DNA of 64,000 nucleotides. Origin: RPQJ01 sp963754125 (GTDB taxonomy: Bacteria; Pseudomonadota; Gammaproteobacteria; Steroidobacterales; Steroidobacteraceae). The position numbers and the translations under genes are program-made. The stretch covers positions 49,082 to 113,081 of the forward strand of contig CAVWEX010000003.1 in assembly GCA_963754125.1 (NCBI GenBank), in the 5' to 3' direction. Shown here piece by piece: positions 20,646 to 30,700 of this stretch (position 1 is its first letter; the number at the start of each line of letters is the position of its first letter). The notes under the pieces are model-generated. The model was not told the DNA's origin, searched no databases, and saw only the letters and a list, made by a program, of their open reading frames with translations.

Positions 20646-22050
20646 TCAGAATCCGAGGGCCACGCGGGTGAGGAACGCCTGCTCCGCCTCGCGGTCGCGG
20701 CCGCCCGCGGCGCCGCCGTCGAAGCTCGTGTGCTCGTAGTTGAGCACCCACTTCACGTTCTCGTTCAGGTACCAGTTCACGCCGAGGGCCCAGGCCGTGG
20801 CCTTGCGCGCCGAGACGGCAGGGTCGGCGAAGGAGTCCGCGCCGCCCGCGAACGCGTCGTCGTCCACGTCGAGGACGTGGTAGCGGGCGGCGATCTCGAA
20901 GGCGCCCCAGGTCTTGTTGTCCAGCGAGAAGACCGAGTTCGGCTTGAAGCCGCGGAACGCCGCTTCCTCGCCCGTGAGGAACCACGATGCCGCGAGCTGC
21001 CACGCGTTCGTGTCGAGCGATTCCTGGCGCAGTCCTGCGACGGTCGTGCGCGCCACGTCCTGCGAGACATGGGTGTACTCGCCCAGCAGGCCGAACGAGC
21101 CGACGTAGTAGTAGAACTGCGGCGCGATGCGGAGGCGCTCGCCGTCGGCGAGGGTCGAGGTGGCGCCCGTCCGGTAGCGGAAGAAGATGGACTGCCCAGG
21201 TGTGCGGTAGGTCGGGCAGCAGCGGCTGGGCCACCGTGCCGTCCTGGTCGGTGTAGGTCGCGGCGAGGCCGAGGCCGAGGCCGCGGAGCGCGAAGCTCTC
21301 GCTCTCGGCAAATGGATGCGCGAACAGGCGGGCCGCCCATTCCTTGTCGTCGTTGATGTCGACGTCGGCGAAGGCCTCGCTGCTCGCGCCGTCGTTCGAG
21401 CCGTTGAGGTAGGCCACGGCGTAGTTCAACCGGCTGTCCACCAGGTTGCCGCCCACCTGGACGCCGAGGTCGCGGTTCGGCGCGAGGCCGGTGGGGAAGG
21501 CGCGGGCGACGAAGCGGAGGTCGTTCGCCGACTGCAGGCGCTCGAGGCCCACCGGCGCCTTGAACTTGCCGGCGGTCACCTGGAACGACGGCGTGAAGCG
21601 ACCGGTCACGTACGCGTCCTGGATCACGGTGCGGCCCTGGCCGAAGTCCGGCGTGAACCGGAAGTCGTAGATGCCGCCGACCGTGCCCTCGACGATCGGC
21701 CGGACGCGCGTCGCCTGCCACGTGTCCGGGGTGTCGTTGGGATCGTCGTTGGTCAGGTTGCGTCCGTCGAAGTGCAGCACGCCGCGCAGCCGGAGCTGGT
21801 TCTGGCCGTCGGCCGAGCGGAGCGCGAAGCCGCGCGAGTCCGCCCGGACGGTGGCGGCCGAGCTTGCCGCGGACTTGTCGGCCTCCTCCTTGATCTCGAG
21901 CTTGCGCTCGAGCACCAGGATCTTCTGGTCCTGCTCCTCGATGCGCTGGATCAGCTCCTCGAGCGTCGGCTGCGCCCGAGCGGCTGTCAGTGGCAGCAGG
22001 CTCGCGGCCGCGACGGCGGCAGTGCGCCAGCGATGAGCGGGGTCGGTCAT
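20646..22050 (-). CDS. Outer membrane porin, OprP/OprO-like (one frame break)
   Basis: Beta-barrel porin resembling phosphate-selective OprP/OprO. A signal peptide (TAAVAAASLLPLTAARA) is followed by a short coiled coil (EELIQRIEEQDQKILVLERK) typical of these trimeric porins. Barrel strands follow, such as QLRLRGVLHFDGRNL and YDFRFTPDFGQGRTVIQDAY. The end is TRVALGF with the terminal aromatic residue. One extra base near 21197 breaks the frame; the repaired length is about 467 residues. It lies 11 bases upstream of sbp on the same strand. A role in anion, perhaps sulfate, entry across the outer membrane is inferred from this pairing only. Confidence 0.85.
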
Positions 22051-22138
22051 GGGGCGTGCTCCGGACGGACGTGTCTTGGAGCAACCCATGCTAGGCAGGC
22101 GCGGTGACCGGGTCAGTCGCGCCGTGGTTCCAATACGG

Positions 22139-22921
22139 TTACCCGCGCCGCCGGGCGAGTGATACGGGCGCCACGGGCGCGCGCTTTCCGCGAAGCCGGG
22201 CCGCGTAGTAATCGAGCGCCCAGCGCGTCTTGGCCTGCTGTGCGGCATCGCGCTCGGCCCCTACCTCGGCGAGGAAGGCCATGAAGCCCGCCATCACCGC
22301 GGCCGCCTGCACCGCCGGGGCCTTCACCGACACTTCCATCAGCGTCGCACCGTCCGCGCGTCGCCAGAGCTCGCCGGTGATCGGCCAGGGGCAGGCCGGG
22401 TCCTCGAAGTCCCAGCGTTGGGCTTCGAGGGGCCCGAGCACGGCGAGCTTCGCGAACTCGGGTGTGCGGCCGCCCGACATCTCGGCGAGGAACTCTTCCT
22501 GCTCGCGCGTGAACAGCGATGCGATGCCCTTCTCGCCGTTCACCACGCTCTTGATGAGCCCCTTGGCCACCCGCATGGTGAGCGACGCCGATTTCACGAT
22601 GCCCTTTTCGCTCGCGTCCGCCTCGATCTTGAAGTCGCGGTACTTGCGCCAGCGCTTGCCGACCTTGTCGGGATCCACGGGCCGGAACTTGATCGTGCTG
22701 TCGTGCTCGTCGCCCACCACGCGGCGCGCGCGGGCGACGATGCCGGCCGCCAGCAGCTCGAGCTTCGGCGTATCGAAGAAATAGATGTAGCGCTGCTCGT
22801 CGTTGCTGCGCGTCAACTTGTAGTGGGCGAGGGCGGCCGCCACCTGCTTCGTAGGGATCGTCGCCTTGATCTCGATGGCCTCGGCGCCTTCCATGAGGCG
22901 CGCGTACTGGCCGCGTGTCAT
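22139..22921 (-). CDS. CYTH-like (triphosphate tunnel) domain protein
   Basis: The N-terminal region fits the CYTH/triphosphate tunnel metalloenzyme pattern. EAIEIKATIP is an ExExK-like first strand, and YFFDTPKLELLAAGIVARAR and DSTIKFRPV are the next conserved strands. The C-terminal half (TLMEVSVKA and a helix rich in Ala/Met) is less typical. Members hydrolyse polyphosphate or thiamine triphosphate or make cAMP; which applies here cannot be told. The ATG at 22921 has GGAG close upstream; in-frame ATGs at 22942 and 22966 are alternatives. No membrane segment is seen. Confidence 0.6.
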   Translation of the reverse strand: MTRGQYARLMEGAEAIEIKATIPTKQVAAALAHYKLTRSNDEQRYIYFFDTPKLELLAAGIVARARRVVGDEHDSTIKFRPVDPDKVGKRWRKYRDFKIEADASEKGIVKSASLTMRVAKGLIKSVVNGEKGIASLFTREQEEFLAEMSGGRTPEFAKLAVLGPLEAQRWDFEDPACPWPITGELWRRADGATLMEVSVKAPAVQAAAVMAGFMAFLAEVGAERDAAQQAKTRWALDYYAARLRGKRAPVAPVSLARRRG

Positions 22922-23324
22922 TACTCCGCGCTGCATCTGCATATCCGGGTAACTCTGTGGGACCACTATCCTAATTGGTGGCCGTCACTCTGACACCACC
23001 CGCGATCCGGAGGCCGCGTCGGCTCGCCACGAGCGCTAGATGACGGTGGCGGTGGGCGTCGGCGCTCCCACCGGCTCTGACGGGTCGCGCACTTCCACAT
23101 CGTCCCGTGCGGCCGACGGCCTTTCGACGGTGCACCGCTCAACGACCGTCTCGAACAGCTGCCGAGGCGCGTCAGTGTCGCGGAATCGGACGTGCCGGCT
23201 CCTGGGGATCGTCGAGTGATCAGGCACTGCATCCGCCGCCACGTCAACCGCGGCGGCGGCTCCCCGTTGTTGGTCGTGTACCGCAACCCACGCGCCCCCG
23301 GGCGCCCCAGAGGAGCACACGATC
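22922..23324. other. Intergenic region, no gene recognised
   Basis: About 400 bases between the CYTH-like gene and the secreted repeat protein. Open frames on either strand have Arg/Pro-rich translations without recognisable motifs and look like shadows. The region probably holds the promoters of both flanking genes; no specific site was identified. Confidence 0.5.
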
Positions 23325-23807
23325 ATGTTCATCCATTTCGCCAACCGACCGAAATCCGCTCTCATCGCCAGTGCCGCGCTCGGGCTCGTGCTCGCCGTGG
23401 CCGCCGCGAGCCCGGCCGAGGCGGGCAACCGTGGCCAGAAGCAGCGCGCCCAGGGCGATCACACGCGCCACACCGAAGTCCGTCGCACGGACAACGGGCA
23501 CGCCCGCACCGACACCTGGACGGGCGAGCGGGGCACCGCGACGCGCCAGTCCGAGGTCGTCAACGACGCCGCGAACCGCAAGCGCACCCGCGACGTGAAG
23601 TGGACCGGCCCGAACGGCCAGCAGGGCACGCGCACCGACGTGACCCAGCGCACCGACAATGGCTACACGCGCAACAGCACGGCGACCGGCCCCAAGGGCG
23701 GCACGGCGACGCGTGACGTGACGGCCGTGCGCGACGCGGCATCCGGCACCTGGACCAAGGACGTCAGCGTCGAGCGCACGCCTCCGCCGACCCCCGAAGG
23801 CGGCTGA
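23325..23807 (+). CDS. Secreted polar repeat protein, unknown function
   Basis: A signal peptide (SALIASAALGLVLAVAAASPAEA) is followed by about 125 polar residues rich in Thr, Arg, Asn, Asp and Gly. Internal repetition is visible: RTDNGHARTDTWTGERGTAT, then RTDNGYTRNSTATGPKGGTAT, with TGPNGQQGTRTDVTQ between and further VVNDAANRKRTRDVKW/AVRDAASGTWTKDVS units. The repeat resembles a short beta-strand-and-turn module. No cysteines are present and no function is known. It probably encodes a periplasmic or extracellular protein. A strong hairpin lies just after the gene. Confidence 0.7.
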   Translation: MFIHFANRPKSALIASAALGLVLAVAAASPAEAGNRGQKQRAQGDHTRHTEVRRTDNGHARTDTWTGERGTATRQSEVVNDAANRKRTRDVKWTGPNGQQGTRTDVTQRTDNGYTRNSTATGPKGGTATRDVTAVRDAASGTWTKDVSVERTPPPTPEGG

Positions 23808-23825
23808 GGTCGACGCCGCCGGCGT

Positions 23826-23845
23826 CCTCCCCGCCTACGGGGAGG
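23826..23845. terminator. Hairpin after the secreted repeat protein
   Basis: CCTCCCC (23826-23832) pairs with GGGGAGG (23839-23845) around a 6-base loop, 19 bases after the stop codon. Flanking GCCGGCG/CGTCGGCG bases can extend it imperfectly. No T tract follows, so intrinsic termination is uncertain. Confidence 0.45.
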
Positions 23846-23914
23846 CGTCGGCGCGAACCGCTGCACGAAGTCGGCGTCGCATGGCACGCCAGCCTGCCGC
23901 AGGGGCCCAGCCGC

Positions 23915-24121
23915 TCACCAGTGACCGAGCACGAACTGCTCGTAGAAGGTGAGGAAGTTGCTCCAGACCAGGAGGATGAGCCCCATGGCGAACTCGAGCC
24001 GCGGCGGCTTGCCGTGGCCGCGCAAGCGATGCACGGCGCTGCCGAGGCTCGTCAGGATGTGCGTGACCCCCAGGCCGATGATGATGGAGATCAGCACCAT
24101 CGCGTATTCGAACGAGCTCAA
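23915..24121 (-). CDS. Small two-helix membrane protein
   Basis: A 68-residue protein starting MSSFEYAMVLISIIIGLGVT, a start seen in longer uncharacterised bacterial membrane proteins. TM1 covers about residues 6-26 and TM2 about residues 44-66 (FAMGLILLVWSNFLTFYEQF). Relatives I recall are often about 200 residues with more helices, so this may be a truncated or minimal version. It lies 23 bases downstream of cysB on the opposite side of its stop, same strand, so it may be the last gene of a cysB transcript. Confidence 0.6.
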   Translation of the reverse strand: MSSFEYAMVLISIIIGLGVTHILTSLGSAVHRLRGHGKPPRLEFAMGLILLVWSNFLTFYEQFVLGHW

Positions 24122-24144
24122 GGGCGATCTCCGCGGCGACGCCG

Positions 24145-25119
24145 CTAACGAAGTGGCAGCTCGAGGTCCTTCACCAGCTCATCGACCTCTGCCTGCGAGG
24201 CCGCGCCCGCGGCCTTCTCGATCACCCGCTTGGTGAGGTGCGGGGCAAAGCGCTGCACGAAGTCGAGCTGGTACTTGCGCAGCAGGCCGCCGCGGCGGAA
24301 GCCGATCCAGGTGGTGTGCGCGGGGAAGAGGTGCGAGGTGTCGATCTGGACGAGGTCGGCGTCGTCCTTCGGGTCGATCGCCAGGCTGGCGACGATGCCG
24401 ACGCCGAGGCCGAGCCGCACGTAGGTCTTGATGACGTCGGCGTCGCGGGCGGTGAGCACCACGTTCGGCACCAGGCCTTCCTTCGCGAAGATGTCCATCA
24501 GCGACGACGGACCCGTGAAGCCGAACACGTAGGTGATGATCGGGTGCGCCGCGAGCTGCTTGAGCGTGGGCGTCTTGTGCTTCGCAAGCGGATGGCCCTT
24601 CGGCACCACCACGTGGCGGTGCCAGCGGTAGCAGGGCAGCAGCGCGTAGCCGCCGAACAGCGACTGCGAGCCCGTGGCGATCGCGAAGTCGATGCGGTCG
24701 AGCGCGGCCAGCTCGCCGAGCTGCTCGGAGGTGCCCTGGTGCAGGTGCAGGCGCACCTCGGGGTAGGTGTCGCGGAACTCCTTGATCACCTGCGGCAGCA
24801 CGTAGCGCGCCTGGGTGTGCGTGGTGGCGATCGAGAGCGAGCCGCGCGCCTCGTCCTTGAAGTCGTCCGAGAGGCGCTTGATGTTCTGCACCTCGCGCAG
24901 GATGCGCACCGCGCGGTCGATCACCTGCTGGCCGGCCGGCGTGACCCGCGAGAGGTTGCGGCCGTCGCGCACGAAGATCTGGAAGCCGAGCTCGTCCTCC
25001 AGCAGCTTGATCTGCTTCGACACCCCGGGCTGGGAGGTGTGGAGCTTCTCGGCCGCGGCCGTGATGTTGAGGCCGGACTGTGCCACGGCAGCCAGGTAAC
25101 GGAGTTGGTGCAGCTTCAT
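24145..25119 (-). CDS. cysB: LysR-family regulator of sulfur assimilation
   Basis: Transcriptional activator of cysteine biosynthesis and sulfate uptake genes, responsive to N-acetylserine and sulfate in known CysB/Cbl proteins. It starts MKLHQLRYLAAVAQSGLNIT, the near-invariant CysB start. The helix-turn-helix AEKLHTSQPGVSKQIKLLED follows. The effector domain shows the typical ATTHTQARYVLPQVIKEF, FAIATGSQSLF, YVFGFTGPSSL and VIKTYVRLGLGVGI. Length is 324 residues and the frame is intact. It is the likely regulator of cysATW, sbp and perhaps the nearby cysteine synthase. Confidence 0.95.
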   Translation of the reverse strand: MKLHQLRYLAAVAQSGLNITAAAEKLHTSQPGVSKQIKLLEDELGFQIFVRDGRNLSRVTPAGQQVIDRAVRILREVQNIKRLSDDFKDEARGSLSIATTHTQARYVLPQVIKEFRDTYPEVRLHLHQGTSEQLGELAALDRIDFAIATGSQSLFGGYALLPCYRWHRHVVVPKGHPLAKHKTPTLKQLAAHPIITYVFGFTGPSSLMDIFAKEGLVPNVVLTARDADVIKTYVRLGLGVGIVASLAIDPKDDADLVQIDTSHLFPAHTTWIGFRRGGLLRKYQLDFVQRFAPHLTKRVIEKAAGAASQAEVDELVKDLELPLR

Positions 25120-25232
25120 GGTGGAGACATTCTAGCGAAAGACTTTCGGGGGCTATCCGGCAGTTTCCGGCGTTGATTGCCGAGCGGCGCGTGCACGCAT
25201 GCTGATGCCATCCAGATCGCCGGAGAGCGCCC

Positions 25233-26760
25233 ATGAGTTTCGCCACCATCCTGAGCCGCAGCCAGCAGGGCCTCGAGGCCGCGCTGGTGCGCGTCGAGGT
25301 GCACGTGGGCTCCGGGCTGCCGGCGTTCTCGATCGTCGGCCTGCCCGAGACCGTGGTGAAGGAGAGCAAGGACCGCGTGCGTGCGGCACTCGCGAACTGC
25401 GGGTTCGAGCTGCCGGCCGGGCACATCACGGTCAACCTCGCGCCGGCGGACCTGCCGAAGGAGGGCGGCCGCTTCGACCTGCCCATCGCCATCGGCATCC
25501 TCGTGGCCTCGGACCAGCTGCCGCCCGGGCCGTTCGACGCGACCGAGCTGTACGGCGAACTGTCGCTCGGCGGCGAGCTGCACCCGATCCGCGGCGTGCT
25601 GCCGACGGCGCTGCAGGGCATGCGCGCCGGGCACACGATGATCTTTCCCGCGGGCAACCTCGGCGAGGCCGCGCTCGCCCGCCACGGCCGCGTGCTGGGT
25701 GCTGCGCACCTGCTCGAGGTGTGCGGCTATGCGCGGGGACTGCGGACGCTTGCCCGCGGCAGGTGCGCCGCCGGACAGCGACTGCGCGGCCGACGCTCCC
25801 GATCTCGCGGACGTGCGCGGCCAGCCGAGGGCCCGTCGCGCGCTCGAGATCGCCGCGGCTGGCGGGCACAGCCTGCTCATGATCGGCCCGCCCGGGTCCG
25901 GCAAGAGCATGCTCGCCCAGCGCCTGCCCGGGATCCTGCCCGGGATGACCGAGGACGAGGCGCTCGAGACCGCGGCGGTGCGCTCGCTCGCCGGCCGAGG
26001 ATTCCGTGTCGAGGAATGGCGGCGACGGCCGTTCCGCAGTCCGCATCACACGGCGTCCGCAATGGCACTCGTGGGCGGCGGCGCGCGGCCGCGGCCCGGC
26101 GAAATCTCGCTCGCGCACAACGGCGTGCTGTTCCTCGACGAGCTGCCCGAGTTCGACCGCGGCGTGCTCGAAGTGCTGCGCGAGCCGATCGAGTCCGGCC
26201 ACATCGTGATCTCGCGCGCAGCGCGCCAGTCGGAGTTCCCGGCGCGCTTCCAGCTCGTGGCCGCGATGAACCCGTGTCCCTGCGGTCACCTCGGCGATCC
26301 GGCCGCGACCTGCCGCTGCACGCCCGACCGTATCGCGGCCTATCGGGGCCGCATCTCGGGGCCGCTGCTCGATCGCATCGACCTGCACGTGGAAGTGCCG
26401 CGGGTGCAGTCCGACGAGATCGCGAGTGCGGCACCGTCAGAGCCGTCAGCGGACGCCGCTCGACGCGTCGCAGCGGCGCGCTTGCGGCAGCTGGACCGGC
26501 AGGGGTGCGCCAACCATCGGCTCGAGGGCGGCGCCGTGCTCGAACGTGCGCTTGCCGATGCGCCGGCGCTCGCGCTGCTCGGGACCGCGATGCAACGCCT
26601 CGCACTGTCGGCGCGTGCGTATCACCGAGTCTTGCGCGTGGCCCGCACCATCGCGGATCTCGCCGGTGAGGAATGCGTGCGGTCCGGGCACGTGGCGGAG
26701 GCGATTACGTTCCGGCAGCTGGATCGGCGCGTGGGGGGCGCGTTGTCGCCGGCCATTTGA
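25233..26760 (+). CDS. comM: ComM/YifB Mg-chelatase-like AAA+ ATPase (one frame break)
   Basis: ComM is a hexameric helicase that drives branch migration during natural transformation. It starts MSFATILSRSQQGLEA with VRVEVHVGSGLPAFSIVGLP, the family N-domain. One extra base near 25735 breaks the frame. After repair come APDLADVRGQPRARRALEIA, Walker A GPPGSGKSM, Walker B VLFLDELPEF, the FPARFQLVAAMNPCPCGHLG cysteine loop and SGPLLDRIDLHVEVP. The C-terminal helical domain ends FRQLDRRVG. The repaired length is about 508 residues, as expected. Its presence suggests competence for DNA uptake. Confidence 0.92.
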
Positions 26761-26866
26761 GTCTGAACGCACCAGTTTCTGCGCGGGCCCGCGTCGCTCA
26801 TGACGCGTATCAATGGCAACCGCGAAGCCCGCAACGGGCGGGTCATTTCCAAGGAAGGAAGTCGCC

Positions 26867-27758
26867 ATGCATCACAGCACGGACGCCGAGAGGGATGCGG
26901 CTCGACGGGTCAATGCGGACAGGAGTCGCTCGGTGCGGGCTTCGCGCCTCCGGGAGGCTGCCTGGGGGCTGGTTGTCTCGTTCGTCGCGACCGGGGCGAC
27001 GCTGGCCGCGACAGCCAGTTACGAGTACGACGCCCTCGGGCGGCTCACGCGCATCGAATACTCCGATGGCAAGCGGGTGATCTACCGGCTCGACCCAGCG
27101 GGCAATCGCACTCAGGTCGTCAGCGGCACGCTGTCCGGGTGTCCCTTCCTCGATCACCGTTCCGTCGAGCAGCACGTCGGGATCGTATGCGATCAGCTGG
27201 GGACCTGCGACCGGTACGGTTACGGCCTACAACCTCTACCAGGCGACCAACACGGGCTTTTCAGGACAGCAGCTCGTCTACACCGGCACGGCGCTCGGCA
27301 CCACGCTCACGGGCCGGGGAAACGGTACCTACTACTACCGCGTGCGAGCCTGCTTCGACGACGACTGCAGCGCCTACCGGACCGGATCGAACGGCGTGAC
27401 CGTCACCATTGCCTCGCCGTCCGGCATCCAGGTGCTGAATCCGTCGATCCAGGTCTTCGCCAGCGGCCAGCTCACCCAGATCGCGACGCTCGCCAATCTG
27501 AACGGCTACCCAGCCACCATCCACAGCTTCACGGAGTCGTGCGCGCTGGCAGGGGCCGTCATCCAAAGCGGTGCGCAGAGCGTCCGATGGACCAACAGCA
27601 ACTTCTTCCTGGCTGATTGCGAACCCGGTAGCGACCAGCAGTGCAGTGCGAGTTACGTCATTCGCAACTCGACAACGGGCCAGCTGTACTCCGGGACCGC
27701 CTCGATCACCGTTGTCGCGCAGGGCCAGAGCCTGCCGCCCGGTCAGTACTGCCCCTGA
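26867..27758 (+). CDS. Secreted protein with one YD repeat and a beta-sandwich-like region (one frame break)
   Basis: It starts at ATG 26867 with GGAAGG upstream. A hydrophobic segment (WGLVVSFVATGATLAATA, about residues 35-52) is probably an N-terminal signal or anchor. A single YD/Rhs unit follows: YEYDALGRLTRIEYSDGKR then YRLDPAGNRTQVVSG. One extra base near 27141 breaks the frame. The remainder reads PSSSTSGSYAISWGPATGTV and TYYYRVRACFDDDCSAY, like a fibronectin type III domain, followed by a second beta-rich domain with paired cysteines. It is 20 bases upstream of the Rhs gene, so the two are probably cotranscribed. It may be a surface partner or leader of the Rhs protein. Confidence 0.65.
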
Positions 27759-27777
27759 CGTCTTCCAGGAGCCGAGC

Positions 27778-30700
27778 ATGTCGAACCGAATCGTCCGTAA
27801 CGAGCGCGCCTGCATCTCTCTGCAAGCCTTCCTGGGGTTCCTGCTGACGTCGGTCCTGCTGACGGGCGCGCCGCCCGCGGTGGCCCAGGAAGACGTCCCC
27901 GCCGTCATCTCGCCGCTGCGGGTCGAGAGCGATCCCAACGGCGTGAACATCGTGAGCGGCAAGACCGAGATGCAGCCGCCCGTGCTCTCCGCGCCGGGCT
28001 CTCCCAACCTGCGGTTCGATCGCGTGCAGAACGCCGCGCCCTACGTCAGCGGCACGCAGTCGGGCGGGCCGGCCGAGACCGTGCAGGCGAGCTACTCGGT
28101 GCACACGAACACGGGCACGTCGGAGTCCTTCCGTTGCCCCGACTTCGACTGCGAGAGCATCACCGGCACGGGCTCGTCGTTCATCCCGAACGCGAACCAC
28201 TACCAGAGAGGCGGCAGCGGCGAGCAGTACCTGTTCGACCGCAGGCACGTGCAGACGTCCACAAACAACACGGTGACGTCGCTCTACTACGCCTCCGCAG
28301 TGAGCTATCCGAACGGCGAGGTGCTCACCTACTCGTACCAGATGGCGAAACTGCAAGGCGATGCGCTCAGGCGAATGTTCTACCGCCCGACCCGGGTGAC
28401 CAGCAACCTCGGCTTCTTCATCACCATTGCCTACCACGGAGGCGCCGTCGGCAGCGCAGGGTGGGGCGCCCCTGCCGAGGCCGCGATCTACAACAGCTCC
28501 GCTCCCACGACGCCACTCGGGCGACTCACGTACAGCGCGGACGGCACCACGATCACCGACCTCGGCGGCCGCGTCTACACCTGCCAGGCCTGCCAGAACT
28601 CGCTGGGGGCCGCCATCGAGACGCACTCCGGGTCGGTGCGGTTGCCGGGCGAGGCATCGGCGACGATGCAGGCGACGCCGCACCCCAGCCACGCGATCGT
28701 CGCATCGGTCACGGGCGACGGAGTGCAGTGGAACTACAGCTACGCGAACGTGCGCTACGACGTCCAGACACAGGGCTACTGGTACGACCGCCTGACCGTC
28801 ACGGGGCCAAATGGCTACAACGTCGCCTACGACATGCGCGTGTCCGGCCGGCGCAACGTGCTCACGCGCGTCACCGACTCGCTCGGGCGCGTGACGACCG
28901 TCGACTACGACCAGGCCTACCGGCCGACACGTCTCGTCCAGCCGGAAGGCAACGAGTCCGTCGTCGACTACGACCGGCTCGGCAACATCGTCTCGCGGAC
29001 GACCAAGCCGAAGCCCGGCTCGGGACTTGCGGCGATCAACGAGGCCGCCCACTACTCCGATCAGCGGGTGCAATGGCGGCTCATTCGACGTCCTGTGCTT
29101 CCGGCCGACTTGGTTCCGCGACGGCCTCGGGCGACAGACGGACTTCGCCTACAACTCCAAGGGGCAGCTCGTCGAGCAGACCGATCCCGGCCGACGCGAA
29201 CGGCGTGCGGCGCAAGACCTACGTCACTTACGTGACGAGCGGCGGTCTCAGCCGTCGCAGCGTGACCCGCATCTGCGGCGACGTGACGACCTGCGGCACC
29301 GCCGACGAGATCCGCACCGAGTACGAGTACTGGGGCAACACCTTCCTGCCCTCGGTCGTGCGCCAGGTCGATGTCGCGCGCGGCGAGGGGCTCGAGACGC
29401 GCTACACCTACGACCTCGCGGGCCGGGTCCTCGTCGAGGACGGTCCGCTGCCCGGCACCAGCGACGCGAAGTTCAAGCGCTACGACGTGCACGGGCGGCT
29501 GACCTGGGAGATCGGCTCCGCCGACATCACGGGCACGCGACTCGCCAAGCGCTTCAGCTATCGCAGCGCCGATGACAAGGTCGTGAGCGTCGAGGAAGGC
29601 ACGGTGCCACACGAAACGAGCACGGTGCTCACCGTCCACCGCCGGATCGACCACGGCTACGATGCTCGCCGCAATCCGGTGCGCGACACGATGTCGGCCG
29701 GCGGCGCGAGCTACGCGCTCACGCATCGCAGCTTCGACGAGCGCGGCCAGCTCGAGTGCGAGGCCGTCCGCATGAACCCGGCCGCGTACCCGGCGCTGCC
29801 GGCAAGCGCCTGCACACTGTCGTCGCCCGGGGCGTTCGGGCCCGACCGGATCACCCGCAACGTCCGCGACGCGGCCGGGCAGCTCCTGCTGGTGCAGCGC
29901 GCCTACGGCACCTCGGTGCAGCAGACGTATGCCGCCTACACCTACAGCACCAACGGCCAGCGCCAGACGGTCAGGGACGCGAACAACAACCTGACCACGT
30001 TCGAGTACGACGGGTTCGACCGGCTCGCGAGGATGCGCTTCCCCGTGGCGGCCACGGGCGCCAGCCAGTCCAGCGTCACCGACTACGAGCAGTACGGCTA
30101 CGACACCGTCGGCAACCGTACGTCCGCTGCGCAAGCGCGACGGCCGCACCATCACCTACGCGTACGACGCGCTCAACCGGATGCAGGTCAAGACCGTGCC
30201 GTCCTCCGCGAGCGGCGCGCCCGGATACAGCGTGCACTACGGCTACGACGTGCGCGGGCTGCAGCTGTATGCCCGCTTCGGATCCGCCGCAGGCGCCGGC
30301 GTCACGAATACGTACGACGGCTTCGGACGGCTGCGGGTGTCGAGCACCAACCTCGGCGGCGTCACGCGCAACGTCGTCTCGGACTACGACGCACACGGCA
30401 ACCGGACGCGCATCACGCACCCGGACGGGGCGTTCTTCGAGTACGCCTACGACGCGACCGACCGACTGCTGCACCTGTCGGAGAACGGCCCGTCCACCAC
30501 CCTGGCGTCCGTCCACTACGACACGCTGGGCCGCCGCTCACTGATCGCGCGGGACACGGTCGGGGCGAGGACGACGTATCGGCTACGAGCCATTCTCGCG
30601 GCTCCAGTCCCTTACGCACGACATGGACGGGTCGGCGACGGGCAACGACGCGACGACGAGCTTCGCCTACAACCCGGCCAGCCAGATCGTCACCCGCGCG

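Noticed and set aside
20182..22248. 688-residue frame joining porin and sulfate-binding protein
   Set aside because: It results from two frame breaks; the parts belong to two known families with separate starts and signal peptides.
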